Below, one piece after another: positions 1 through 7,397 of a DNA stretch of 64,000 bases. The stretch is from Nocardioides bruguierae (GTDB taxonomy: Bacteria; Actinomycetota; Actinomycetes; Propionibacteriales; Nocardioidaceae). The stretch lies in NCBI RefSeq assembly GCF_023656415.1, contig NZ_JAMOIL010000013.1, forward strand, positions 1-64,000, given 5' to 3'. Each line of letters begins with the position of its first letter. The first letter of the stretch is position 1. A program made the position numbers and the translations under genes. The notes beneath the pieces were generated by a model, which was not told the DNA's origin, searched no databases, and worked only from the letters and a program-made list of their open reading frames with translations.

Positions 1-94
1 GGCGGCCGCCGCCCGGCCCGCCACGCCCCGGGCGGCCGCGGCCCCCGTCGAGCGGGCCGTCGGCGGGACTGGTGTCGAAGGTGTCGTCGTTCAT
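1..94 (-). CDS. Probable PadR-family regulator, N-terminus only (runs off left edge)
   Basis: An open frame starts at ATG 94-92 and continues leftwards to the window edge. It begins MNDDTFDTSP and then becomes very rich in Gly, Arg and Pro. A Shine-Dalgarno-like GAGGAAC lies about 8 nt upstream of the ATG. No domain is visible in the 31 residues available. The PadR assignment is inference: many actinobacterial PadR repressors carry a Gly/Arg-rich N-terminal extension before the winged helix, and a perfect GCGATATATCGC palindrome of the kind such repressors use lies about 50 bp upstream. The alternative is any protein with a disordered Gly-rich N-terminus. Confidence 0.45.
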   Translation of the reverse strand, partial: MNDDTFDTSPADGPLDGGRGRPGRGGPGGGR

Positions 95-143
95 CTGTGG
101 TTCCTCGTTCTCGTGGTGTCGCTCCCTTCGGAACGATCTGTTG

Positions 144-155
144 GCGATATATCGC
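144..155. promoter_or_regulatory. 12-bp palindrome, possible PadR-type operator
   Basis: GCGATATATCGC is a perfect 12-bp palindrome and an AT-rich island in GC-rich DNA, between the leftward gene starting at 94 and the rightward gene starting at 267. The core GATATATC recurs at 55118-55125, just upstream of a clear PadR gene. It is probably an autoregulatory operator for the left-edge gene. Confidence 0.45.
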
Positions 156-266
156 GACTGTACGCCGATGATCGGCCGCTGCCAAGAGGTGCGGGTGAGC
201 ACCGCGGAGCGGGCGCCTCCTCTACGCTGCTCGGACCGCACGGACCACCGACGCAGAGGCAGGGCC

Positions 267-950
267 ATGACCGACTGGGGGGCGCTGTACGCCGCCGTGG
301 TGGCCGCGGTCGCCGACCTCGCCACCGAGATGCTCGAGGAGCAGGGGCCGGACGCGCTCGAGGTCGTCGTCCCGGCGACGCCCGCCTGGCGTGCGCGCGA
401 CGTGCTCGCCCACCTCGCCGGCGTGGCCGCCGACAACGTCTCCGGCGACGAGGCGGACATGGCCGGTGCGCCGAGCCCCGCCTGGACGGCCCGGCAGGTC
501 GCCACGCGCGCCGAGGCCCCGGTGGCCGCGCACCTCGCCGAGCTGCGCGGCCACGTGCCCGCCGTCCGGGCCCTCGTGGCCGACGCGTCGCGGCCCGCCG
601 TCGTGTGGGACGTCTGCGTCCACCACGCCGACCTCTGCGAGGCCCTCGGGACGGGGCGGCCCGACCCGGCGCTGTGGCGGCCGGTCGCGCACGCGGTGGC
701 CCCCGGCCTGCTGAGCACCGTGACGGCGCGCGTCACCGTGGGCGCTGCCGTCTACGGGGCCGGCGGACCCGAGGACCCCGTGCTCGCCCTGGACGAGTAC
801 GAGCTGTTCCGGGGCGCGTTCTCCCGCCGCTCCCGCCGGCAGATGGCCGGCTGGCTCGACGGGCTGCTCGACACCGACGCGCTGGACGCCCTGTGCATCT
901 TCGGCCCGCGCGACGACGACCAGCCGCTGCCCGTGGCCGCGCCGGCCTGA
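267..950 (+). CDS. Maleylpyruvate isomerase-fold, mycothiol-dependent-type protein
   Basis: This is a 227-residue protein. The N-terminal half resembles the DinB/MDMPI helical bundle of mycothiol-dependent enzymes: an opening WGALYAAVVA helix, a WRARDVLAHLAG stretch carrying the first metal-ligand-type His, and a later VCVHHADLCEAL stretch with a His pair. Family members use mycothiol as cofactor or transfer it, but the substrate cannot be predicted here. ATG 267 is chosen because homology begins there and because the upstream extension of the frame (from 72) has no such features and overlaps the regulatory region. It is monocistronic and separated by about 150 bp from the secreted GH6 gene. 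Confidence 0.75.
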   Translation: MTDWGALYAAVVAAVADLATEMLEEQGPDALEVVVPATPAWRARDVLAHLAGVAADNVSGDEADMAGAPSPAWTARQVATRAEAPVAAHLAELRGHVPAVRALVADASRPAVVWDVCVHHADLCEALGTGRPDPALWRPVAHAVAPGLLSTVTARVTVGAAVYGAGGPEDPVLALDEYELFRGAFSRRSRRQMAGWLDGLLDTDALDALCIFGPRDDDQPLPVAAPA

Positions 951-1084
951 GCCACGCCCCGTACGGGTCCGCACGACGGGAGCACGACCGCGCCCTGCGA
1001 GGACGACCGTCCCGGGCGCAGCCCCGGCCGGGGACCCGTGCGCGGATGTTGCCCGTTGGCGGGACGTCGACGCCGCCTCGTCCC

Positions 1085-1090
1085 TACCCT
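1085..1090 (+). promoter_or_regulatory. -10 element (TACCCT) for leaderless GH6 gene
   Basis: TACCCT lies exactly 6 nt upstream of the GTG at 1097. This is the usual spacing for an actinobacterial leaderless transcript whose first base is the start codon. It is the main reason for choosing GTG 1097 over ATG 1046. Confidence 0.5.
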
Positions 1091-1096
1091 GGTGCG

Positions 1097-2230
1097 GTGC
1101 CCCTCCCCGACCGGCGTGCACGCCGGGTGGGGCCCTCGTCCCGGACGACCCTCCTCGGGCTCGTCGGGCTCACCGCCGCCGCGGTGCTGCTCGGCCTCCT
1201 CCCGACCGGGTCCGCCGGTGCGCAGGCCCCCGCCGCGACGACCGCCACCACCGCCCTGAACACCGCCCCTAACACCGCCCAGAACACCGGCCTGAACACC
1301 GGAACCAGCACCGGGCTCAGCAGCCTGAGCACCGACACGAGCACCGCCGCCCGCAAGGACCCCCGCCGCCGGCTCGGCCTGTTCGTCGACGACCACATGC
1401 CCGTGCACGGCCAGGGCCGGCGCTACCGCGGCATCGCCAAGTTCGCGCAGGCCTTGTGGCTCTCCCACGACTACTACGCCACCCGCGAGATCAAGGGCGT
1501 CGCCCGCGCCTACCTGCGACGGGCCAAGGACGCCGGCAAGACCCCGATCCTGGTCGTCTACTCGCTGCCGAACCGTGACTGCGGGGGCTGGTCCAGCGGT
1601 GGCGCCAGCGGCAAGCGGCCCTACAAGCGGTGGGTCAGCAAGCTGGCCGAGGGCATCAAGGGCAGCAAGCCGCTGCTGGTGCTGGAGCCCGACGCGCTGC
1701 CGTTCTACGGCCAGCACAGCTGCGAGGGCACCAAGCCCTGGCCGGAGCTGATGCGTTTTGCCACCAAGCGGCTCTCCGCGGCCGGCGCCTGGGTCTACCT
1801 CGACGCCGGGCACTCCGGCTGGACCCCGTACAAGAAGCGGGCGCGGCTGCTCAAGCGCGCGGGCGTCCAGTACGCCCGAGGCTTCTCCACCAACGTCTCC
1901 AACTTCCGCCCCACCGGCGACGAGAAGCGCTACGCCCGCTTCCTGGTGCGGCGACTGAAGGCCCTCGGGGTCACGGGCGTGCACTACGTCGTGGACACCT
2001 CGCGCAACGGCGCGAAGGACCCGGTGGACGGTGACGTCATCAACCCGACGTGGGCGCGGATCGGCGCCGGGCCGCGGCTGCTGTTCCGCCGCGCGTTCGA
2101 CGGGCGGCTGTGGGTCAAGCACCCGGGCGAGTCCGACGGCGAGGTCAACGGCGGCAACGCGTCCGGGTCCTGGTGCGACCTGCTCGCCGACCGCCTGATG
2201 GGCCGGAGCAAGGTCCGCAACTACTGCTGA
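1097..2230 (+). CDS. Secreted glycoside hydrolase family 6 (endoglucanase/cellobiohydrolase-like)
   Basis: This 377-residue protein has an Arg-rich N-region and a hydrophobic core (LLGLVGLTAAAVLLGLL) ending near AGA-QA, a Sec or possibly Tat signal peptide. A low-complexity Asn/Thr/Ser linker with NT repeats follows (about residues 55-90). GH6 hallmarks are in order: YSLPNRDC at 155-162, LEPDAL at 196-201 with the presumed catalytic acid Asp199, YLDAGHSGW, STNVSNF, and WVKHPGESDG at 339-348. GH6 enzymes hydrolyse beta-1,4-glucan with inversion. No cellulose-binding module is present, so the short linker leads only to the catalytic domain. Many single-domain actinobacterial GH6 proteins are uncharacterised, so the true substrate (cellulose or another beta-glucan) is open. 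Confidence 0.9.
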   Translation: MPLPDRRARRVGPSSRTTLLGLVGLTAAAVLLGLLPTGSAGAQAPAATTATTALNTAPNTAQNTGLNTGTSTGLSSLSTDTSTAARKDPRRRLGLFVDDHMPVHGQGRRYRGIAKFAQALWLSHDYYATREIKGVARAYLRRAKDAGKTPILVVYSLPNRDCGGWSSGGASGKRPYKRWVSKLAEGIKGSKPLLVLEPDALPFYGQHSCEGTKPWPELMRFATKRLSAAGAWVYLDAGHSGWTPYKKRARLLKRAGVQYARGFSTNVSNFRPTGDEKRYARFLVRRLKALGVTGVHYVVDTSRNGAKDPVDGDVINPTWARIGAGPRLLFRRAFDGRLWVKHPGESDGEVNGGNASGSWCDLLADRLMGRSKVRNYC

Positions 2231-2279
2231 GCCCCCGGCAGCCCTGCACAGGTGGACTCAGCAGGAGGGCTCAGGCACC

Positions 2280-2311
2280 ACGAGCGGCGGCCCGGTCGGG
2301 CTGCCGCTCGT
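2280..2311 (+). terminator. Strong hairpin after GH6 gene
   Basis: The arms ACGAGCGGC (2280-2288) and GCCGCTCGT (2303-2311) pair perfectly, and an inner GCCCG/CGGGC stem extends the helix. There is no T-tract, as is typical of actinobacterial terminators. It lies 50 bp after the GH6 stop and could serve both this gene and the convergent small gene. Confidence 0.6.
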
Positions 2312-2386
2312 CGTGGTCGTGGGGGAGGTGGTGCTCAGGGGTGGTGGTGCTCAGGGTGCTGCTGGTGGGGGTGGTGCCGAGGTCGG

Positions 2387-2593
2387 TCAGACGTCGTCGT
2401 CGGTGGACGGTACGGGGGCCGTCTCCGCGCGCAGGTTCATCAGGTCGAGCGCCGACAGCAGCTCGTCCACGCTGTCGTAGACCTCGGACGCCTTCTCGAG
2501 GAGCACGGTGCTCCACGTCGGCTCGTCGATGAAGACGTTGCCGCCGAAGTAGGCCCCGATGGCCTCGGCAGCGCTGTCATTGCTCATGCTCAT
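2387..2593 (-). CDS. Small acidic hypothetical protein (68 aa)
   Basis: A 68-residue frame begins MSMSNDSAAEAIGAYFGG and ends STDDDV. It is acidic, with a central amphipathic segment (TVLLEKASEVYDSVDELLSALDLMNL) that should form one or two helices. There is no signal peptide or transmembrane segment. The start at 2593 is preferred over the longer frame to 2635 because a CATATT -10-like sequence lies 7 nt upstream of ATG 2593, suggesting a leaderless transcript; ATG 2587 is also possible. It lies between convergent GH6 and divergent zwf. I recognise no family. Codon choice matches the neighbours, which supports a real gene. Confidence 0.5.
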   Translation of the reverse strand: MSMSNDSAAEAIGAYFGGNVFIDEPTWSTVLLEKASEVYDSVDELLSALDLMNLRAETAPVPSTDDDV

Positions 2594-2792
2594 GACAGCA
2601 ATATGACAGGTCAGAGGCCATTTGGGGACACCCAACCCACAATTGCGGCGACCAGGGTCACACCACGGGGTGAGGCCCCGGGCACCAGCAGGGTGGTGGG
2701 AGGAACGACCGTACGGGGTTCTGTGGAGGGAGAGGAGGGGGCGGTGCAGACGTCCTCACCGTCCTGACCCACCACCGACAGAAGGTACCCAC

Positions 2793-4214
2793 ATGTCCGA
2801 GCAGCAGCAGTCCGGCGACGCGCTGCGACCCCACGTCCTCGTGCTCTTCGGGGCGACGGGGGACCTGGCCGCCCGCAAGCTCTTCCCCGGCCTCTACCAC
2901 CTCGCCGCGGCCGGTCGGCTGCCGCAGGAGTACGCGATCATCGGCTCGGGCCGGCACTCCCCCGGCACCGACGAGGAGTTCCGGGACCAGATCCGCTCGG
3001 CCCTGGAGGAGTTCGTCGACGACCTGGACGGCGGCGTGGCCGACGACCTGCTCGGCCGGCTGTCCTTCCAGACCTCCGACGCCGACGACGGCGCCGACCT
3101 CGCGAAGGCCGTGCGGGCCGCCGAGGAGCAGATGGCGGACGACGTCGGCGAGGTCCGCCGCCTCGTCTACATGTCCATCCCGCCGGCCGCGATGAAGCCG
3201 ATGATCGCGATGCTGGGCCGCGAGGAGATCACCGAGCGCGGCCGCCTCGTGGTGGAGAAGCCGTTCGGGCTCGACCTGGACTCCTCCCGCGAGCTCGACG
3301 CCGCCCTCAAGGAGGTCGCCGACGAGGAGCAGGTCTTCCGCATCGACCACTTCCTCGGCAAGGAGGCCGTGCAGAACCTGCTCGCCGTGCGGTTCGCCAA
3401 CGGGCTGTTCGAGCCCGCCTGGAACCACGAGACCGTCTCCTCGGTGCAGATCGACGTGCCCGAGGAGCTCGGGCTCGAGGGTCGGGCCTCCTTCTACGAG
3501 GGCACCGGTGCCCTGCGCGACATGATCTCCACCCACCTCTCCCAGCTGCTCGGCTTCGTCGCGCTGGAGGACCCGGGCGAGTTCGACGCCGACGCGCTGC
3601 GCGACGCCAAGTCCGCCGTGTTCGCCGCGATGCGCCCGCTCGACCCCTCCCGGGCCGTCTTCGGCCAGTTCGAGGGGTACCGCGACGAGGAGGGCGTCGA
3701 CCCGGACAGCCAGGTGGAGACGATGGTCGCCATCGAGGCGTTCGTCGACAACGACCGCTGGCAGGGCGTGCCGTTCTACCTGCGCACCGGCAAGGCCATG
3801 GCCAGCGGCCAGCGGGTCATCACGCTGCGGTTCAAGACCCCCGACACCGAGATCTTCGCCGGCCGCACCGCCTGCAACGAGATCCAGTTCGACCTCTCCG
3901 ACAACCCGAAGATGCGCGTCGCGCTCCAGACGAAGAACCCCGGCCCCGACATGACCCTCGGCCGCTCCTTCATGACCCTCGACATGGGCCAGCAGGAGCA
4001 CGACGAGGAGCCCCTCGAGGCCTACGAGCGCCTCCTGCTGGACGTGCTGCGCGGCGACCGCACCCTCTTCACCCGCGCCGACGAGGTCGACCGCATCTGG
4101 CAGGTCGCGCAGCCCCTGCTCGACGACCGCCCCCAGGTGCAGCCCTACGCCCAGGGCTCGTGGGGCCCCCAGGCCGCGCTCGACCTGCCGGAGGGTGGCT
4201 GGAGCTTGCACTGA
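2793..4214 (+). CDS. zwf: Glucose-6-phosphate 1-dehydrogenase
   Basis: This cytosolic enzyme oxidises glucose 6-phosphate to 6-phosphogluconolactone, making NADPH, as the entry to the pentose phosphate pathway. The 473 residues carry the nucleotide-binding GATGDL at 20-25 and the active-site RIDHFLGK at 183-190, with the conserved Asp-His and Lys. Length is slightly below the family norm of about 490-510. ATG 2793 is preceded by AGAAGG at 7-nt spacing; the frame extends further upstream but without homology. It stands alone here. The usual actinobacterial neighbours (tkt, tal, opcA, pgl) are absent, so this may be a second, stand-alone zwf copy. A strong hairpin follows. Confidence 0.95.
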   Translation: MSEQQQSGDALRPHVLVLFGATGDLAARKLFPGLYHLAAAGRLPQEYAIIGSGRHSPGTDEEFRDQIRSALEEFVDDLDGGVADDLLGRLSFQTSDADDGADLAKAVRAAEEQMADDVGEVRRLVYMSIPPAAMKPMIAMLGREEITERGRLVVEKPFGLDLDSSRELDAALKEVADEEQVFRIDHFLGKEAVQNLLAVRFANGLFEPAWNHETVSSVQIDVPEELGLEGRASFYEGTGALRDMISTHLSQLLGFVALEDPGEFDADALRDAKSAVFAAMRPLDPSRAVFGQFEGYRDEEGVDPDSQVETMVAIEAFVDNDRWQGVPFYLRTGKAMASGQRVITLRFKTPDTEIFAGRTACNEIQFDLSDNPKMRVALQTKNPGPDMTLGRSFMTLDMGQQEHDEEPLEAYERLLLDVLRGDRTLFTRADEVDRIWQVAQPLLDDRPQVQPYAQGSWGPQAALDLPEGGWSLH

Positions 4215-4255
4215 TCGGTCGCCTCCGGCGACATGTCGCGAGTCCGGGAGAGCAC

Positions 4256-4292
4256 GATCCCCAGAGGTACACCTCCTGTGCCTCTGGGGATC
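4256..4292 (+). terminator. Perfect 12-bp stem-loop between convergent genes
   Basis: GATCCCCAGAGG (4256-4267) and CCTCTGGGGATC (4281-4292) are perfectly complementary around a 13-nt loop. It sits 41 bp after the zwf stop and 15 bp before the end of the convergent permease gene, so it is probably a bidirectional terminator. Confidence 0.8.
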
Positions 4293-4307
4293 AGTGCGTT
4301 CTCCGGG

Positions 4308-7300
4308 CTACCTCCCGTCCTCGCGGAGCACCGCACCCCGCGCACCGCGGACGGTGAGCACCGCGCTGGTGCCGGCGACGACACCCAGGACGACGGCCGC
4401 CACGACGGCGAGCAGCACGAGCCGGACGACGTCGACCCCGCTGGTCAGGGCCGGCGTGGAGAGGGTGTCGACGTAGCCGAGGACGAGGGTCCGCAGCACC
4501 ACGACCTGGGCGAGCGTGCCCGCGAGCAGGCCGGCCACCGCGGTGCCGCCGAGCACGACGCCCAGCTCGAGCAGGACCGCCCGCGCCACCGCGCGGCGCG
4601 GCACGCCGACGACGCGCAGCGCTGCCGCGTCCCGCCGCCGGGCCGGTAGCTGCACGGCGGTGGAGACGGCGAGCGAGGCCAGGGCCATGACCAGCACGAG
4701 CAGCGCGACCACGGCGTAGAGCCGCAGCGCCAGCGCGTACGGCGTCGAGTCGAGGCCGGCCTTCACCTCGGCGTAGGTGGTGTCCTCGGTGACGCCGGCG
4801 CGCAGCAGCGCCCGACGCAGCGGCGCGGGCAGGCCGTCGCGGGCGAGCACGTAGGTCTGGGTGCCCTGGTCGTAGAGCGACCGGTCGAGGGTGAGGGTGT
4901 CGACGTCGACCAGCCGGCCGACGGGGCCCAGCAACGGCACCGAGCTCGCCTCGAGCACGCCGGTGGAGTAGATGTCCCCGCGGGTGCGGATGGCCTGCGC
5001 GTCGTCCCCCATGGCGGGGGCGTCGACGCCCGCGACCACGGGCAGCGCGGCGCCCAGGCCGCCGGTGGAGAGCTGCACGATGGCCGTGTCCTCGCCGGTG
5101 TCGACGTCGACGGTGAGGGCGTCGTCGGTGACCTCCACGCCCTCGACGACCTCGGGGCTGGAGGCATCTGCGGAGACACCCCAGTCGGCCGGTCCCAGCC
5201 AGTCCGCGACCGGCTCGCCGTCGGCGGTGAGGCCGCTGAGCGTGAGGCTCCCGGTGAGCCGGGTGGGGCGGGCCACCGTGGTGCCGATGGTGACGCCCTC
5301 GAGGCGGCAGCCTCGGGCGCAGCCCTCCAGGTCGAGGTCGAGGCGGGTCGTCTCGCCCGTGGGCAGCGGCAGGGAGTACACCGTGTGGCCGTCGCCGCCG
5401 TCGGAGACGAGGTCGAGGCGCACCACGACGGGCTCCTCGGAGGTCAGGTCGTTGGTGACGTCCACGCCGAGGCTGGTGCCAGCGACCTCAGGGATCTCGC
5501 CGGGCGGGCGCAGCAGGTCGCTGACCTCCTCGGCGTCGGTGCCGGGGGTCCAGGAGTCCGGCCACCGGCCCACGGCGGCCAGCCGGTCGGTGTCGAGCAC
5601 GGCGTAGGACTCCGAGGTCGTGTAGAAGGCCCCGGCGGCCATGAGCCACTCGCCGTCGGGGTCGAGCCGACGCGTGAGCGCGACCGTCTCCTCCAGGCCC
5701 AGCTGGGAGGTCCACACCTGGTCCGCCGGGGCGCGGGTGGCGGCGACGCTGGAGCGCCACTCGGCCGCGCTCTGGTCCACGCCCGCGCCGAACACGCCGA
5801 TCGCGACGGCCGCGGTGAGCGGCAGGATCACCAGCGTGCCCTCGCGCCGGCGGCTCAGGGTGCGGGCCGCGACCCAGCCGGCCACCGAGCGCCCGTGCGG
5901 ACGACGGCGGGTCACCCAGCGCGCCAGCACCTGCGTCAGCCGGCTGGCGGCGAGGCCCGCCACGGACGCGAGCAGCACGGGCAGCACCAGGTCGACCAGG
6001 TCGGGGTCCGAGCTCCCGGAGGTGAGCCGGCTGACGACGGCGGCCACCGCGAGCGCGACGAGCACCAGCTGCGCCAGCACGGCCGAGCGCCGGCTCGCGC
6101 CGGGGCGGCGCACCCCGGCCAGCTGCTCGTCGAGGCCGGTGCGCAGCACGAGCCGCACCGCCAGTGCGGCCACGGCCACGGAGCCCACGACCACGGCCAG
6201 CCCGGCGGCCACGGAGGACACCGGCACGCGCAGCGGCAGCCCGGGCACCAGCCAGGCGCGCTGGAGCGCGACCGTGGTCGCGACACCCAGCGCGACGCCG
6301 ATCGGCACCGCCAGGCCGAGCAGCGTGAGCGGCTCGGCCAGGCCCAGGCGCCACAGGCCGCGGCGCGGGAGGCCGCGCAGGGTGGCCAGGGCCATCTCCG
6401 GGGTGCGCAGGTCGGCCGCGGCGGTCAGCAGTCGCAGCAGCAGCGCGAGCGCGACGAGCACGAGGGAGAGGACGGCCGGGGCGATCGAGGCCGCGGCGGT
6501 GCCCTGCTCGTCGGTGATGTCGGCGATCACCGTGGCGACGTCGTTGATGCCGGTCGGGGTGAGGGTGCCGGCGGCGACCGCGACGCCGGTGACGCTGTCG
6601 TCCGACCCGTGGCCCTCGGAGACCGCCTCGATCGCGGGCAGGTCGTCGACGGTGAGGTCGGCGGGCGGGTCGAGGCGCGCGTCGACCCGGACGGTCCAGG
6701 GGTGGCCCAGCCAGCCGAGCCGGTCGAACGCGGCCGGCACCGTGACGAAGGGGGCGGGTCGGTAGGGCTGCGGGGCGGCGCCCATCTCGGTCGGCGGGGC
6801 GGAGGAGAACCGGGAGACGTCGAACCAGAAATCAGCCTCGTCCGCGCCGGGGGCCGCGTAGGTGCCGACGACCCGCACCTCGCCCGCGTACCCGGGCAGG
6901 CGCACCCGGTCGCCGATCCCCAGCCCGGTGCGGGCGGCGTCGCCGGCCAGCAGGAGCACCTCGTCGCTGTCGGCGGGGCAGTCGCCGGTCACCTGCAGGT
7001 GGTCGCAGGCGTCGGCGGCCGCCAGGAGCGTCACCTCGCCGCCCAGGGCCTCGAACGGGCCGCTGACGAGGCTGGTGCGCGGGGCTGCGTAGGCGGCGTC
7101 CGCGCCGGCGTCCTCGATCAGCGCCTGCGCGGCGTCGGCGGCCGCGGCCTGCGCCTGGACGGGATCGGTGCCCGCGTCCCCGCCCGGGCTGAGCTGCCAG
7201 GTCAGGCCGGTGAGCGGGGTGGCCGCCTCGGCGAGGCTGCGCACGAGGTAGGAGGAGGTGACGGCGCCGGCGAAGGCCGGGCCGAGCACCGCGGAGGCCA

Positions 7301-7397
7301 CGGCGACCGCGGTCAGCAGCACGGTGCCCAGGGAGAGCAGGCCGCGCGAGCGCAGACCGCGCCAGAGCGTGCCGGCCTGGACGGGCAGGCGGGCCAT
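4308..7397 (-). CDS. Large FtsX/MacB-type ABC transporter permease B (1029 aa)
   Basis: A 1029-residue membrane protein beginning MARLPVQAGTLWRGL. A first transmembrane segment (LLSLGTVLLTAVAVASAVLG) is followed by a large extracytoplasmic domain. A central multi-helix block comes next, then a second extracytoplasmic domain, and the C-terminus carries an FtsX-type bundle including AVVALLVLVMALASLAV and a cytoplasmic LPARRRDAAALRVVGV coupling-helix-like stretch. The double FtsX layout is typical of very large actinobacterial permeases of unknown substrate. The start codon overlaps the stop of permease A (TGATG), so the two are translationally coupled. It is the last gene of a four-gene operon and ends at a terminator shared with zwf. 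Confidence 0.85.
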   Translation of the reverse strand: MARLPVQAGTLWRGLRSRGLLSLGTVLLTAVAVASAVLGPAFAGAVTSSYLVRSLAEAATPLTGLTWQLSPGGDAGTDPVQAQAAAADAAQALIEDAGADAAYAAPRTSLVSGPFEALGGEVTLLAAADACDHLQVTGDCPADSDEVLLLAGDAARTGLGIGDRVRLPGYAGEVRVVGTYAAPGADEADFWFDVSRFSSAPPTEMGAAPQPYRPAPFVTVPAAFDRLGWLGHPWTVRVDARLDPPADLTVDDLPAIEAVSEGHGSDDSVTGVAVAAGTLTPTGINDVATVIADITDEQGTAAASIAPAVLSLVLVALALLLRLLTAAADLRTPEMALATLRGLPRRGLWRLGLAEPLTLLGLAVPIGVALGVATTVALQRAWLVPGLPLRVPVSSVAAGLAVVVGSVAVAALAVRLVLRTGLDEQLAGVRRPGASRRSAVLAQLVLVALAVAAVVSRLTSGSSDPDLVDLVLPVLLASVAGLAASRLTQVLARWVTRRRPHGRSVAGWVAARTLSRRREGTLVILPLTAAVAIGVFGAGVDQSAAEWRSSVAATRAPADQVWTSQLGLEETVALTRRLDPDGEWLMAAGAFYTTSESYAVLDTDRLAAVGRWPDSWTPGTDAEEVSDLLRPPGEIPEVAGTSLGVDVTNDLTSEEPVVVRLDLVSDGGDGHTVYSLPLPTGETTRLDLDLEGCARGCRLEGVTIGTTVARPTRLTGSLTLSGLTADGEPVADWLGPADWGVSADASSPEVVEGVEVTDDALTVDVDTGEDTAIVQLSTGGLGAALPVVAGVDAPAMGDDAQAIRTRGDIYSTGVLEASSVPLLGPVGRLVDVDTLTLDRSLYDQGTQTYVLARDGLPAPLRRALLRAGVTEDTTYAEVKAGLDSTPYALALRLYAVVALLVLVMALASLAVSTAVQLPARRRDAAALRVVGVPRRAVARAVLLELGVVLGGTAVAGLLAGTLAQVVVLRTLVLGYVDTLSTPALTSGVDVVRLVLLAVVAAVVLGVVAGTSAVLTVRGARGAVLREDGR

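Noticed and set aside
113..1096. An N-terminal extension of the GH6 gene
   Set aside because: The stretch is an Arg/Pro/Ala-rich out-of-frame shadow of the MDMPI-like gene, with a signal peptide and -10 box supporting GTG 1097.
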